This document shows, one piece after another, positions 6,716 through 13,422 of a stretch of DNA of 13,595 nucleotides (positions are counted from its first letter, which is position 1; each line of letters starts with the position of its first letter). Source of the DNA: Prevotella sp. UBA1378. Its GTDB lineage: Bacteria > Bacteroidota > Bacteroidia > Bacteroidales > Bacteroidaceae. The notes beneath the pieces were generated by a model. That model saw nothing but the letters and a program-made list of their open reading frames with translations. It did no database searches and was not told where the DNA came from. The stretch covers positions 47,177-60,771 of the forward strand of contig DBRC01000022.1 in NCBI GenBank assembly GCA_002305505.1, read 5' to 3'. A program made the translations under genes and the position numbers.

Positions 6716-8131
6716 ATGAAAACGATTTGCTTATATTTCGAGATACATCAGATTATCCATCTGAAGCGCTACCGCTTTTTTGATATCGGTACCGACCATT
6801 ATTACTATGATGATTACGAGAATGAACGCACCATCAACGATATAGCGGAGCGTTCATACATGCCGGCTCTCAATGCTCTGGGCGAGATGATACGGGAGAA
6901 CGGCAACTATTTCAAGGTGGCTTTTTCCATATCGGGCGTGGGCATGGAGCAATTGGAGATGCATGCCCCACAGGTGTTGGAGAAGTTGCAGGAGCTGAAC
7001 AGCACCGGCTGCGTGGAATTCCTGGCCGAACCTTATTCGCATGGGCTCTCTTCGCTTGCCAACGAGGAAACATTCGCTGCGGACGTGAAGAAGCAATGCG
7101 CGAAGATAGAGGAATACTTCGGGAAGAAGCCAACTGTAGCCCGCAACTCATCGCTGATATACAGCGACGATATCGGCAGCCAGATGGCATCGCTGGGTTT
7201 CGTGGGCATGCTCACTGAGGGGGCCAAACACGTGCTGGGATGGAAATCGCCCCATTATGTTTATAATTGCAGCAGTGCGCCCGGCCTGAAGTTGCTGTTG
7301 CGCGACATAAAGCTGAGCGACGATATCTCCCTGCGCTTTAATAACAGCGACTGGGACGGTTATCCGCTTTTTGCCGACAACTATATAAATGAAATAGCGA
7401 AGTTGCCGGAAGAGGAGCAGATTATCAATATCTTCATGGAGTTGTCGGCGCTTGGCATAGCCCAGCCGCTTTCTTCGAATATCCTCGAATTCTTCAAGGC
7501 GCTCCCGGCATGTGCCAGGCAGAAAGGGATTACGTTTGCTACGCCTACGGAAGTGTGCAAAATGGCAAAGAGCGTTGGCAGTCTTGATGTGCCGGACACC
7601 TTGTCGTGGGTCGACGAAGAGCGCGATGCCAGCAGTTGGTTAGGAAATGCCATGCAGCGCGAGGCGTTCGACAAGCTTTACAGTGTTGCCGACCGCGTCC
7701 GCATAGCCAATGACCCGCGCGTCAATCAGGATTGGGATTATCTGCAGGCTTCCAACAACTTCCGTTTCATGACGACAAAGCCGAGCAATGTAGGGCTCGA
7801 CAGGGGCATTTACAGCGACCCGTTTGATGCTTTCACCAACTACATGAATATTCTGGGCGACTTCATCAACAGGGTGAACAGCTTGTACCCCGACGATATT
7901 GATAACGATGAACTGAACGGCCTGTTGACCATCATTAAGAATCAAGGGGACGAGATAGAGATGAAGGATAAGGAAATAATCCGCCTGAAAACCAAGCTTG
8001 AGAAGATACAGGTGGCCGAAACAAAATTGAAGGCTAAGGCCGTTAAGGCAAAAGCTGCTGCCTCGAAGAAGCCGGCAGCCAAGGATATTTCCGGAAAGGC
8101 GCCTGCTGAAAAGAAGGAAGAAGCGAAATAG
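6716..8131 (+). CDS. GH57 alpha-amylase-like protein, probable pseudoenzyme with Lys/Ala-rich tail
   Basis: The 471-residue protein aligns with the GH57 alpha-amylase group through FEIHQ (8-12; region 1), GCVEFLAEPYSHGL (98-111; region 2), RNSSLIYSDDIGSQMASLGF (143-162; region 3), DDISLRFNNSDWDGYPLFADNY (202-223), INIFMELSALGIAQP (237-251; region 4) and SSWLGNAMQREAF (306-318; region 5). The catalytic nucleophile expected as Glu in NTELIY is Ser146 (NSSLIY). The acid/base Asp expected in MDYETFGEH is Glu242, with the rest of that motif lost (MELSALGIAQ). Hydrolysis is therefore unlikely, while the fold seems kept, so a glucan-binding or scaffold role is plausible. From about residue 399 a coiled coil leads into a Lys/Ala-rich tail (about 438-471) absent from plain GH57 enzymes. 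It is the last gene of the glycogen unit, starting 29 bases after the glycosyltransferase. Confidence 0.9.
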   Translation: MKTICLYFEIHQIIHLKRYRFFDIGTDHYYYDDYENERTINDIAERSYMPALNALGEMIRENGNYFKVAFSISGVGMEQLEMHAPQVLEKLQELNSTGCVEFLAEPYSHGLSSLANEETFAADVKKQCAKIEEYFGKKPTVARNSSLIYSDDIGSQMASLGFVGMLTEGAKHVLGWKSPHYVYNCSSAPGLKLLLRDIKLSDDISLRFNNSDWDGYPLFADNYINEIAKLPEEEQIINIFMELSALGIAQPLSSNILEFFKALPACARQKGITFATPTEVCKMAKSVGSLDVPDTLSWVDEERDASSWLGNAMQREAFDKLYSVADRVRIANDPRVNQDWDYLQASNNFRFMTTKPSNVGLDRGIYSDPFDAFTNYMNILGDFINRVNSLYPDDIDNDELNGLLTIIKNQGDEIEMKDKEIIRLKTKLEKIQVAETKLKAKAVKAKAAASKKPAAKDISGKAPAEKKEEAK

Positions 8132-8163
8132 GCAATGGCAGGAATATGCAGCCCTTTTAATCT

Positions 8164-8182
8164 GGTTCCGGGATAAGGAACC
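8164..8182 (+). terminator. Possible weak terminator or 3'-end hairpin after the GH57 gene
   Basis: GGTTCC and GGAACC form a perfect 6-base-pair stem around a 7-base loop, 32 bases after the GH57 stop. It is followed by TACTTTG rather than a long T-run, so termination would be weak. No other candidate for the plus-strand unit is visible in the gap. Confidence 0.35.
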
Positions 8183-8196
8183 TACTTTGAAAACAG

Positions 8197-8214
8197 GCCG
8201 GAAACAATTCTGGC
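8197..8214 (-). terminator. Possible terminator of the minus-strand protease unit
   Basis: On the minus strand GCCAGAA, TTGT, TTCCGGC form a 7-base-pair stem with one G-T pair and a 4-base loop. It lies 14 bases after the protease stop codon and is followed by CTGTTTTC. The T-run is short, so confidence is moderate. Confidence 0.4.
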
Positions 8215-8228
8215 TGCTTCCCCCTCCC

Positions 8229-9473
8229 TCAATATACCCGCAGCACCATGTCTTCCATGTTGAAGATGACCTTGCGGAATTGTGTCCATAGGGGCATGCC
8301 CAAGCGGTTGTCGAAGTGTAGGGAGGTGTAGAGCGAGACAGGGGTTTGGGCGAGGGTGTTGCCGATGCGGATGTCGAAGTCGGGGATGTGATGCTCGGTG
8401 GTGCGTGTCGTCCCGCCGAGAGTTTCCAGCACCACGTGCGACTTTTTTGCCGTGGCAACCTCGCTTTCGTGGCGGGCGCAGTAGGTGGAATCGAGCGAAC
8501 TGAATGACGAACCGAAATCGGGTATGGCGGTCAGTGCCTCTCCGAGGTGGCGGAACTGTAGCAGCAGTTGCTTGCTTGTTACGGCATAACAGAGGTTGGG
8601 CTCTGCCTCGTCGCGGTCGGTCCGTTGGCGTATCACCTTGTCTTTGAAGTCGATTTCCACGTTGCGCAGTGCCTCCAGCAGCGGCAGTCCGAGGATGGCG
8701 CGGTTGTGGTCAAGGTGTTGCCCATACCCCTCGCCGGTGTCTTCGGTGTTTTTGACGACGGCGAACGGCATATTCCTGATGGTCAGGCTGCCCAGCCGCA
8801 ACGTATCGGCAATAGCCAGTTGGGTGCTGATGCAGTTGTCGGCATCGGCGGTTCCGTGTACAGGCAACAGGCGCAGCCCCAGCCGTTCCGCCTCGTCTTG
8901 GCGGACGATGTTCAGCGTCGACCCCGTGTCAAGCATATACTTAGCCGTACGGCCGTTGGCCGCCGCAACGATGCTCACGGCTGCGGAGCGGTTGCCGGTA
9001 GGGCCGATGGAGTCAAGGTGGAAAGGTATTTCCACGCCCGCCCCCCTCTTCTTAATCTTCATCGGGTAAGCAGCCAGTTGCCGGTATAGCAGCATGTAGT
9101 CGCGGTGCAGCTGGTTGGCGTCGCGGCTTAATGTCCTGGCTGCCCGTCCGTAGTGTCCCGCCATGCTTTGGTTGCGTGCCAGTTCAAAGGTCATCAGGCG
9201 TATTTCCGCACTGTCCATCCTGTGGCCGTGCTTCCTGAGCAGGCGCTTTATGGATTCCACCGCTCTCCGTTTCCGTCCGAAAGCATCGTCGGTCAGCGCC
9301 CGTGCGAAGTCGCGGACGTATGGCGACAGTTCTTTGCGTTGTTGCCGATACACCCTGTTCAGCTCGAACCACCGGCTCCCGGCGATGCACTCCCGCGCCA
9401 CGCTGTCGGCCGGCCAGGCGTACAGCTGCGCGGCATACAGCAGGGATACGATGACGAAAAGCGGTTTTATCAT
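8229..9473 (-). CDS. Secreted aspartyl protease-like protein with two retropepsin-type halves
   Basis: The 414-residue protein starts with a signal peptide (MIKPLFVIVSLLYAAQLYA, 1-19), so it acts in the periplasm or outside the cell. Residues about 25-140 are charged and mostly helical. A first retropepsin-like half follows: KYMLDTGSTLNIV (178-190) holds the catalytic DTGS, and AILGLPLLEAL (259-269) and IDFKDKVIR (274-282) are the family's later strands. A second, shorter repeat of the fold runs from about 300 to 414: IPDFGSSFSSL (317-327) takes the DTGS place as DFGS, and LGMPLW (391-396) then VIFNMEDMVLRVY close it. With Asp in both halves it could pair internally like pepsin, or the second half may be degenerate. 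A -7 box ends only 4 bases before the ATG. The substrate is unknown. It is the last gene of the minus-strand cluster. Confidence 0.82.
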   Translation of the reverse strand: MIKPLFVIVSLLYAAQLYAWPADSVARECIAGSRWFELNRVYRQQRKELSPYVRDFARALTDDAFGRKRRAVESIKRLLRKHGHRMDSAEIRLMTFELARNQSMAGHYGRAARTLSRDANQLHRDYMLLYRQLAAYPMKIKKRGAGVEIPFHLDSIGPTGNRSAAVSIVAAANGRTAKYMLDTGSTLNIVRQDEAERLGLRLLPVHGTADADNCISTQLAIADTLRLGSLTIRNMPFAVVKNTEDTGEGYGQHLDHNRAILGLPLLEALRNVEIDFKDKVIRQRTDRDEAEPNLCYAVTSKQLLLQFRHLGEALTAIPDFGSSFSSLDSTYCARHESEVATAKKSHVVLETLGGTTRTTEHHIPDFDIRIGNTLAQTPVSLYTSLHFDNRLGMPLWTQFRKVIFNMEDMVLRVY

Positions 9474-9477
9474 GCTG

Positions 9478-9485
9478 CAAATTTA
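9478..9485 (-). promoter_or_regulatory. -7 box immediately upstream of the protease gene; leaderless mRNA possible
   Basis: On the minus strand, TAAATTTG matches TAnnTTTG and ends 4 bases before the ATG at 9473. The usual spacing puts the transcript start at or within a base or two of the A of ATG. The -33 match is poor (TTCG at about 9506-9509, 20 bases upstream). Confidence 0.5.
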
Positions 9486-9522
9486 CATAAAACCGCCGTA
9501 ACGCACGAATAATCCCGGCGGA

Positions 9523-10557
9523 TTAACGCAATTTGATGCTGTCCGCCAGTTTGTATGTATCTTGCAGCGAATGCAGGTCCGATAGGTTGCGGTGCAGTGC
9601 GCCTTTCTCCGTTGCATGGACGAAAGCCGCTATCTCGTCGTAATATCCTTGCGTATACACTTGGTTGTTTGCCGGCGCCGGCGTGAAGTTATTGCGGTTG
9701 TAGAGATATTCTACGGTTCTGGGGCGGGGGAAAACTTTCTCTAACGGGATGCCGAAGGCAGAGGGCTGTTTGGGGGTATAGGTCAGCTCTTCCATTTGGC
9801 GGAGCCTGTAAACACCCGCCTGCGTGTTTACCTTCAGCGTCTCTTGGGCATCCGTCCACGTGTAGCCGGTAGAAAGTTCGAGCGTACCCGTAATGCCGCT
9901 GTGCTCCAGCATCAGGAGCACACAGCCTTGCTGCACCTCCCTGCAGGCCAGCACCCGTGCCTCTCCGAACAAATACACGGCGAGGTCGAGCGGGTGGATG
10001 TATAAGTCGGACAAGGTGTCGCCTTCTGGATAAGGGCCGGTAAGGTAGTGCAGGTCGTAACTGATGAGCCGTTCCTTTGCCAGCCGTTTCTTCAGCAGCC
10101 GGATGCAAGGTGCGTAGCGTTTCTGCAGGCCGGCCTCCACGACGGGCGAACCGTACAGGCGTTGCTTGTCGATGAGCGCCTGCAGTTCTTGCAGCGTGGC
10201 GCAGGGCGGTTTCTCGATGAACAAGCACTTCCCGCTGTGCAGCACCTGCGAGGCAATGCTGAAATGAGCCGGCGGGGCTGCCGCCACGAAGACGCCTTTC
10301 ACGCCGTCGTCGTTCAGCACCTCGTCCAGTGCCGCCGTCGCTTTCACGCCCGGGAATTTCAGTCCAATCCTCCGTGCTTTCTCTTCCGATGTGCAGCAGA
10401 TGTACTTCAGCGGCACCTGCATGTGGTGTAATACGGGATAAAGGTTGGTCAGGCTGTGCTGCCCGATTCCTACGAAAGCGTATTGCCCGGTGCACCTGTC
10501 TGAAAGGTAGCGGTAGGCACGCAGCTGTTTGTATCTGTTGATGAGCAGTTGTATCAT
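9523..10557 (-). CDS. Gfo/Idh/MocA-family NAD(P)-dependent oxidoreductase
   Basis: Family members oxidise or reduce sugars, inositols and related polyols with NAD(P) in the cytoplasm. The 344 residues show a Rossmann start YAFVGIGQHSLTNLYPVL (26-43; G30-I-G32), the AAAPPAHF loop (92-99), the signature FIEKPPC (113-119), GLQKRYAP (143-150) and the C-terminal-domain HPLDLAVYLFG (188-198), whose His/Asp are usually near the active site. The start at 10557 is chosen because its ATG overlaps the radical SAM stop as ATGA, a normal coupled-translation junction; upstream in-frame starts would overlap that gene more. An N-terminal extension of about 25 residues before the Rossmann fold (INRYKQLRAYRYLSDRCTG) is unusual and basic. 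The substrate is unknown. Pairing with a radical SAM/SPASM protein suggests consecutive steps in one small-molecule or glycan pathway (inference). Confidence 0.88.
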   Translation of the reverse strand: MIQLLINRYKQLRAYRYLSDRCTGQYAFVGIGQHSLTNLYPVLHHMQVPLKYICCTSEEKARRIGLKFPGVKATAALDEVLNDDGVKGVFVAAAPPAHFSIASQVLHSGKCLFIEKPPCATLQELQALIDKQRLYGSPVVEAGLQKRYAPCIRLLKKRLAKERLISYDLHYLTGPYPEGDTLSDLYIHPLDLAVYLFGEARVLACREVQQGCVLLMLEHSGITGTLELSTGYTWTDAQETLKVNTQAGVYRLRQMEELTYTPKQPSAFGIPLEKVFPRPRTVEYLYNRNNFTPAPANNQVYTQGYYDEIAAFVHATEKGALHRNLSDLHSLQDTYKLADSIKLR

Positions 10558-11621
10558 GGGCATATCTCCTTTAAATGTTGTCTGTATGTCTTCCGCGGGT
10601 CGGCCGTCCATTGGTAGCTGCCGTAACACTTCTCTATCAGCCGTTTGGGCAGCAGCCGTTCCAGGTTGCGCACGAGGATGATGTCGTATTTCCGGTGGAA
10701 GTTAATCCAGCATCCGTTGCAGTGCTTGGAATAGTGGCATTGTATCTGCTGTGTTCCGCGGCTGTTGAAAATCTCGTCGAGCGACTGTTCGTGGATGTTC
10801 CCCAGTATCACGCCGAGGTTCTGGCACAATGGCACGTCGCCGTTCGAGTGGATGACCAATGAGCTGAAGATGCTTTGGCAGCGCAGCTTCAGGCGCCCGT
10901 TCCTCCATTCGTCATAGAGCGCCGTGAAGTCGTAGTTCTCCGCGGTATCGTGGATGTTCGCCGGTATCCGGCTTACGTAGCTCCCGGTGTCGGCGGCGAG
11001 CAAGTCGCCGGTGGTGTCGAAGAACGACATCGTGCCGTAGATGCCTATCCGCACGTCGATACGGTAACGCTTGGCTACGTCGATGACATGCTCCATGTCG
11101 TCGAACGTGTTCCATGGCGAGAGGCAGAACATCAGCGACAGCGGCACCTCGCCTTTCAGTGCTTCCACAACCTGGATTACCCTCCCGTAGCCGTCTACTC
11201 CGCGCATCTTCGAGTAAGCCGCCCTGTCGCCGTCGAGCGACACGTAGAGGTGGCAGGGGCGGTATAGCCTTACGGCCTCGATCACTTTGCGCGGGGCGAG
11301 GCAATTGGAGAGCAGGGTATAGTTGGGGTGGTGTTGCCGGAACCATCCCATTATCTCGCCGGCTTGCGGATGGAGGACGAACTCGCCGCCTTCCAGTCCG
11401 ACCACCGTCCGCGGGGTGATGCATTTACTTTCCATTATCTTCTGTATGTGGCCAAGCGAGAGGTGTTCGGGTTTTTTCTTCCAGATGGAACAATGTTTGC
11501 ACCTCGACTGGCATGCGGTGGTGGAATAAATCATCAGCTGGCTGAGTTTCTTGTGTTCCGGCCGCATGATGTTGTTCAGATACAAGAGTCCGTTGTGGAC
11601 GTAATCGCGAATACTGTACAT
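10554..11621 (-). CDS. Radical SAM protein with SPASM-like C-terminal domain
   Basis: The 355-residue protein has the radical SAM cluster motif CQSRCKHC (C37, C41, C44), which binds the [4Fe-4S] that cleaves S-adenosylmethionine, and the SAM-binding GLEGGEF (75-81). YVSLDGDRAAYSKMRG (126-141) is the usual SLDG strand. The C-terminal region has C248, C266 and CHYSKHCNGCW (C295, C301, C304), a SPASM-type set that likely holds auxiliary Fe-S, with HSNGDVPLCQNLG (258-270) being typical of the subfamily. Known members modify peptides, enzymes or sugars; nothing here decides which. No precursor peptide gene is apparent beside it. It overlaps the oxidoreductase gene by 4 bases and starts 100 bases after the sigma-fusion gene. 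No -7 box is visible in that gap, so it may be read from the fusion's promoter. The leader contains a possible three-way junction (11630-11684). Confidence 0.92.
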   Translation of the reverse strand: MYSIRDYVHNGLLYLNNIMRPEHKKLSQLMIYSTTACQSRCKHCSIWKKKPEHLSLGHIQKIMESKCITPRTVVGLEGGEFVLHPQAGEIMGWFRQHHPNYTLLSNCLAPRKVIEAVRLYRPCHLYVSLDGDRAAYSKMRGVDGYGRVIQVVEALKGEVPLSLMFCLSPWNTFDDMEHVIDVAKRYRIDVRIGIYGTMSFFDTTGDLLAADTGSYVSRIPANIHDTAENYDFTALYDEWRNGRLKLRCQSIFSSLVIHSNGDVPLCQNLGVILGNIHEQSLDEIFNSRGTQQIQCHYSKHCNGCWINFHRKYDIILVRNLERLLPKRLIEKCYGSYQWTADPRKTYRQHLKEICP

Positions 11622-11629
11622 GGTCTGTT

Positions 11630-11684
11630 TATTACAATTGTCGGGCTTTTTTGCCTTCTACCTATATAGATAGGGCTTGTAATA
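11630..11684 (-). promoter_or_regulatory. Structured leader of the radical SAM gene (possible three-way junction)
   Basis: TATTACAA and TTGTAATA (11630-11637 and 11677-11684) form a perfect 8-base-pair outer stem. It encloses two small hairpins: GGC, six A, GCC (minus strand, 11644-11655) and CCTAT, 4-base loop, ATAGG (11661-11674). The closed element ends 8 bases before the ATG. It could be a riboregulator or protein site; no known riboswitch is recognised. The stems are short, so chance remains possible. Confidence 0.35.
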
Positions 11685-11721
11685 AAAGACTGCACCGGAA
11701 AACGGGCGGAGAGGGGAGATT

Positions 11722-13422
11722 TTACCAACTGAAGCGCAGGCCGGCGGGCAGCGTCAGCACGAGCGGGTGTTCCGTGCGGTATGTGGCTGCGTTGCTGCCA
11801 TTGCCGAAGAAATACTGCAGGCTCGGTTCCACGAAGAAGCCGATGCTTGGTGTGAAGTGGTACTGCGCACCGAAACCGATGCCGGCTGACCATTGGCGGC
11901 GCGGCATGAAGTGCTCTGTCGACTGGCTTTGCAGGTTGTTTTGCAGGCAGTATCCGGTGGTGAGCGTAGAGCGGAGGGGCAGCTCCAGCATGACGCCGGC
12001 CGAGGTGTAGAGGCTCCATCGCGGTCGGCTCCACAACCGGTAAGAGGCTTTCAGCGGTATGCCCATATAGCGTACCTTCTGTGTCTCTTCGATGTAGTCG
12101 GCTCCCCCGCCCGTCTGGAATTCTGACGTAAGCTGCGTATAGGTGAGCCCGGTTTCCAGCCCTATCCGGCTGCCCACCTGGTATTTCAGTGCCAGCGAAT
12201 AGGTGATGGGCATCCGGTGCCTTGCGCTCTGCACAATCCGTCCGCCGTTCTGCGGCATATTGCTTTGTGCGATTTTCATCATCATGTCGCCCGTCTCGTG
12301 CGGTATGTTGTCTTTGTTGGCAATCAGGTAGTGCAGGTAGTCGTGCCAGTTGTCAATCTTCAGCAGCCGGGGCGTAGGCGATTCGGGGTCATCGACTATC
12401 GACCCGAGGTGCTCCTCTACATACAGCGATCTGGGCTGGTGGGGGTGTACGCTTTGGTTCATCTGCCCTGCGTATGCCAGCTCCACCGACCATTTTGCCG
12501 TTTCTTCCTTCCCACCGGCCGGTATGTCCGGGCAGAGGCCGGCCCATGCGGGGCCGTGCTCCGGCGGTTGCGGCAGTGTAGCGGTGGTGTTTTGTGTCGT
12601 GTCTGTATGTTCCCCGTGTGCAGTCATGCGGCTGGCCGTATCGGCAGGCACGGCGGAGCCTGTGCAGTACCCGGTCAGTTGGTGCAGTGTATCCCTGACG
12701 GTTGCTGCATATTGCCGGTACCTTGCCTTTCCGGTGGGCGTTCCGGTGGTTTCGGCAGCTGGTCTTCCGCCTTTCGCCGTCTCTTGCTGCTTGGCAGAGG
12801 CCGGCCTGCCCCGGTGTATGCCCGGCTCGGCGCCTTGTTTCCTGAACAGGTAGAGCCCGAGCGGGATGAGCAGTGGCACGGCGAACAGCATCCAATACTT
12901 TGACAGCATCCTGCGCAGCATTTTCTTGGCACGGTACAGCTGCGAGGACGAGGAATGGGGCTCGATGCCTAATATCCCGGCGATTTCCTTATGCGACAGC
13001 CCTTCGAGTACGGACAGCTTGAATACCTTGCGGTAGCCTTCGGGGAGTTGCTCCACCATCGACAGCATGTCCTCTATAGTCACTTCTCCCCCGGTTTCTC
13101 CCCCGGTTTCGTCCGCCGGTATGTCGTCGGCGGCAGTGGGGAGCGACACGAGCATGGGATTGTTGTTCCCTTCTTTATACTTTAGTGCCACGTTGATGAC
13201 GATGGAGGTCAGCCAAGCCCCGAACTTATCCGGGTCCTTAAGGCTTCCAAGCGATGAGAAAGCCAAGATGAAAGCGTCGTGCACCAAGTCTTCGGCAATA
13301 GGGTTGTTGTCGACTATTCTGCGGCATACTCCTGTCATCCTGTGCGAGTATGCCCTGTACAGGCTGTCGAGTGCCTCCTTGTCGCCCCGCTTCCCTCGTT
13401 CTATGAGTTGTTTCATTTCCAT
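11722..13422 (-). CDS. ECF sigma factor fused through one membrane helix to an outer-membrane beta-barrel
   Basis: This 566-residue protein joins domains normally found on separate polypeptides. Residues 1-80 are sigma region 2 (IAEDLVHDAFILAF at 42-55 is the core-binding helix; W70 typical). Residues 119-172 are region 4 with helix-turn-helix LSHKEIAGILGIEPHSSSSQLYRAKK (142-167). A linker (81-118) contains a repeated ETGG. One hydrophobic helix (176-193, YWMLFAVPLLIPLGLYLF) follows four residues after region 4, with basic residues before it as for an N-inside anchor. Residues 195-310 are a Pro/Thr/Ala-rich periplasmic linker. Residues 311-566 alternate like an 8-10-strand OmpX/PorT-type barrel and end in the aromatic LRFSW expected for outer-membrane assembly. 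The ATG at 13422 is chosen because sigma folds begin within a few residues. In-frame ATGs at 13497 and 13476 would add 25 or 18 residues, and the TTG at 13521 lies in the promoter. It is likely a surface-to-transcription signalling protein (inference). Confidence 0.9.
   Translation of the reverse strand: MEMKQLIERGKRGDKEALDSLYRAYSHRMTGVCRRIVDNNPIAEDLVHDAFILAFSSLGSLKDPDKFGAWLTSIVINVALKYKEGNNNPMLVSLPTAADDIPADETGGETGGEVTIEDMLSMVEQLPEGYRKVFKLSVLEGLSHKEIAGILGIEPHSSSSQLYRAKKMLRRMLSKYWMLFAVPLLIPLGLYLFRKQGAEPGIHRGRPASAKQQETAKGGRPAAETTGTPTGKARYRQYAATVRDTLHQLTGYCTGSAVPADTASRMTAHGEHTDTTQNTTATLPQPPEHGPAWAGLCPDIPAGGKEETAKWSVELAYAGQMNQSVHPHQPRSLYVEEHLGSIVDDPESPTPRLLKIDNWHDYLHYLIANKDNIPHETGDMMMKIAQSNMPQNGGRIVQSARHRMPITYSLALKYQVGSRIGLETGLTYTQLTSEFQTGGGADYIEETQKVRYMGIPLKASYRLWSRPRWSLYTSAGVMLELPLRSTLTTGYCLQNNLQSQSTEHFMPRRQWSAGIGFGAQYHFTPSIGFFVEPSLQYFFGNGSNAATYRTEHPLVLTLPAGLRFSW
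13084..13107 (-). repeat. Two tandem 12-base copies in the sigma region 2-4 linker
   Basis: TTCTCCCCCGGT on the plus strand occurs twice in direct succession. In the protein it gives the repeated ETGG (about residues 105-113) in the flexible linker between sigma regions 2 and 4. It is in frame and multiples of 12 are harmless to the frame, so copy number may vary between strains. Confidence 0.6.

Noticed and set aside
7640..8458. 272-codon minus-strand frame bridging the GH57 and protease genes
   Set aside because: It overlaps two supported genes in other frames and has a composition unlike a folded protein.
10558..10629. Longer start for the Gfo/Idh/MocA gene (368 residues)
   Set aside because: It would overlap the radical SAM gene by 76 bases. 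The ATGA overlap at 10554-10557 is the usual coupled junction.
11641..11684. A known riboswitch upstream of the radical SAM gene
   Set aside because: The short stems do not match any riboswitch core I recognise, so only a generic structured leader is reported.
12217..12903. 228-codon plus-strand frame inside the sigma/beta-barrel fusion
   Set aside because: It is antisense to the linker and membrane helix of the fusion. The sequence is low in motifs and no promoter or ribosome site precedes it.
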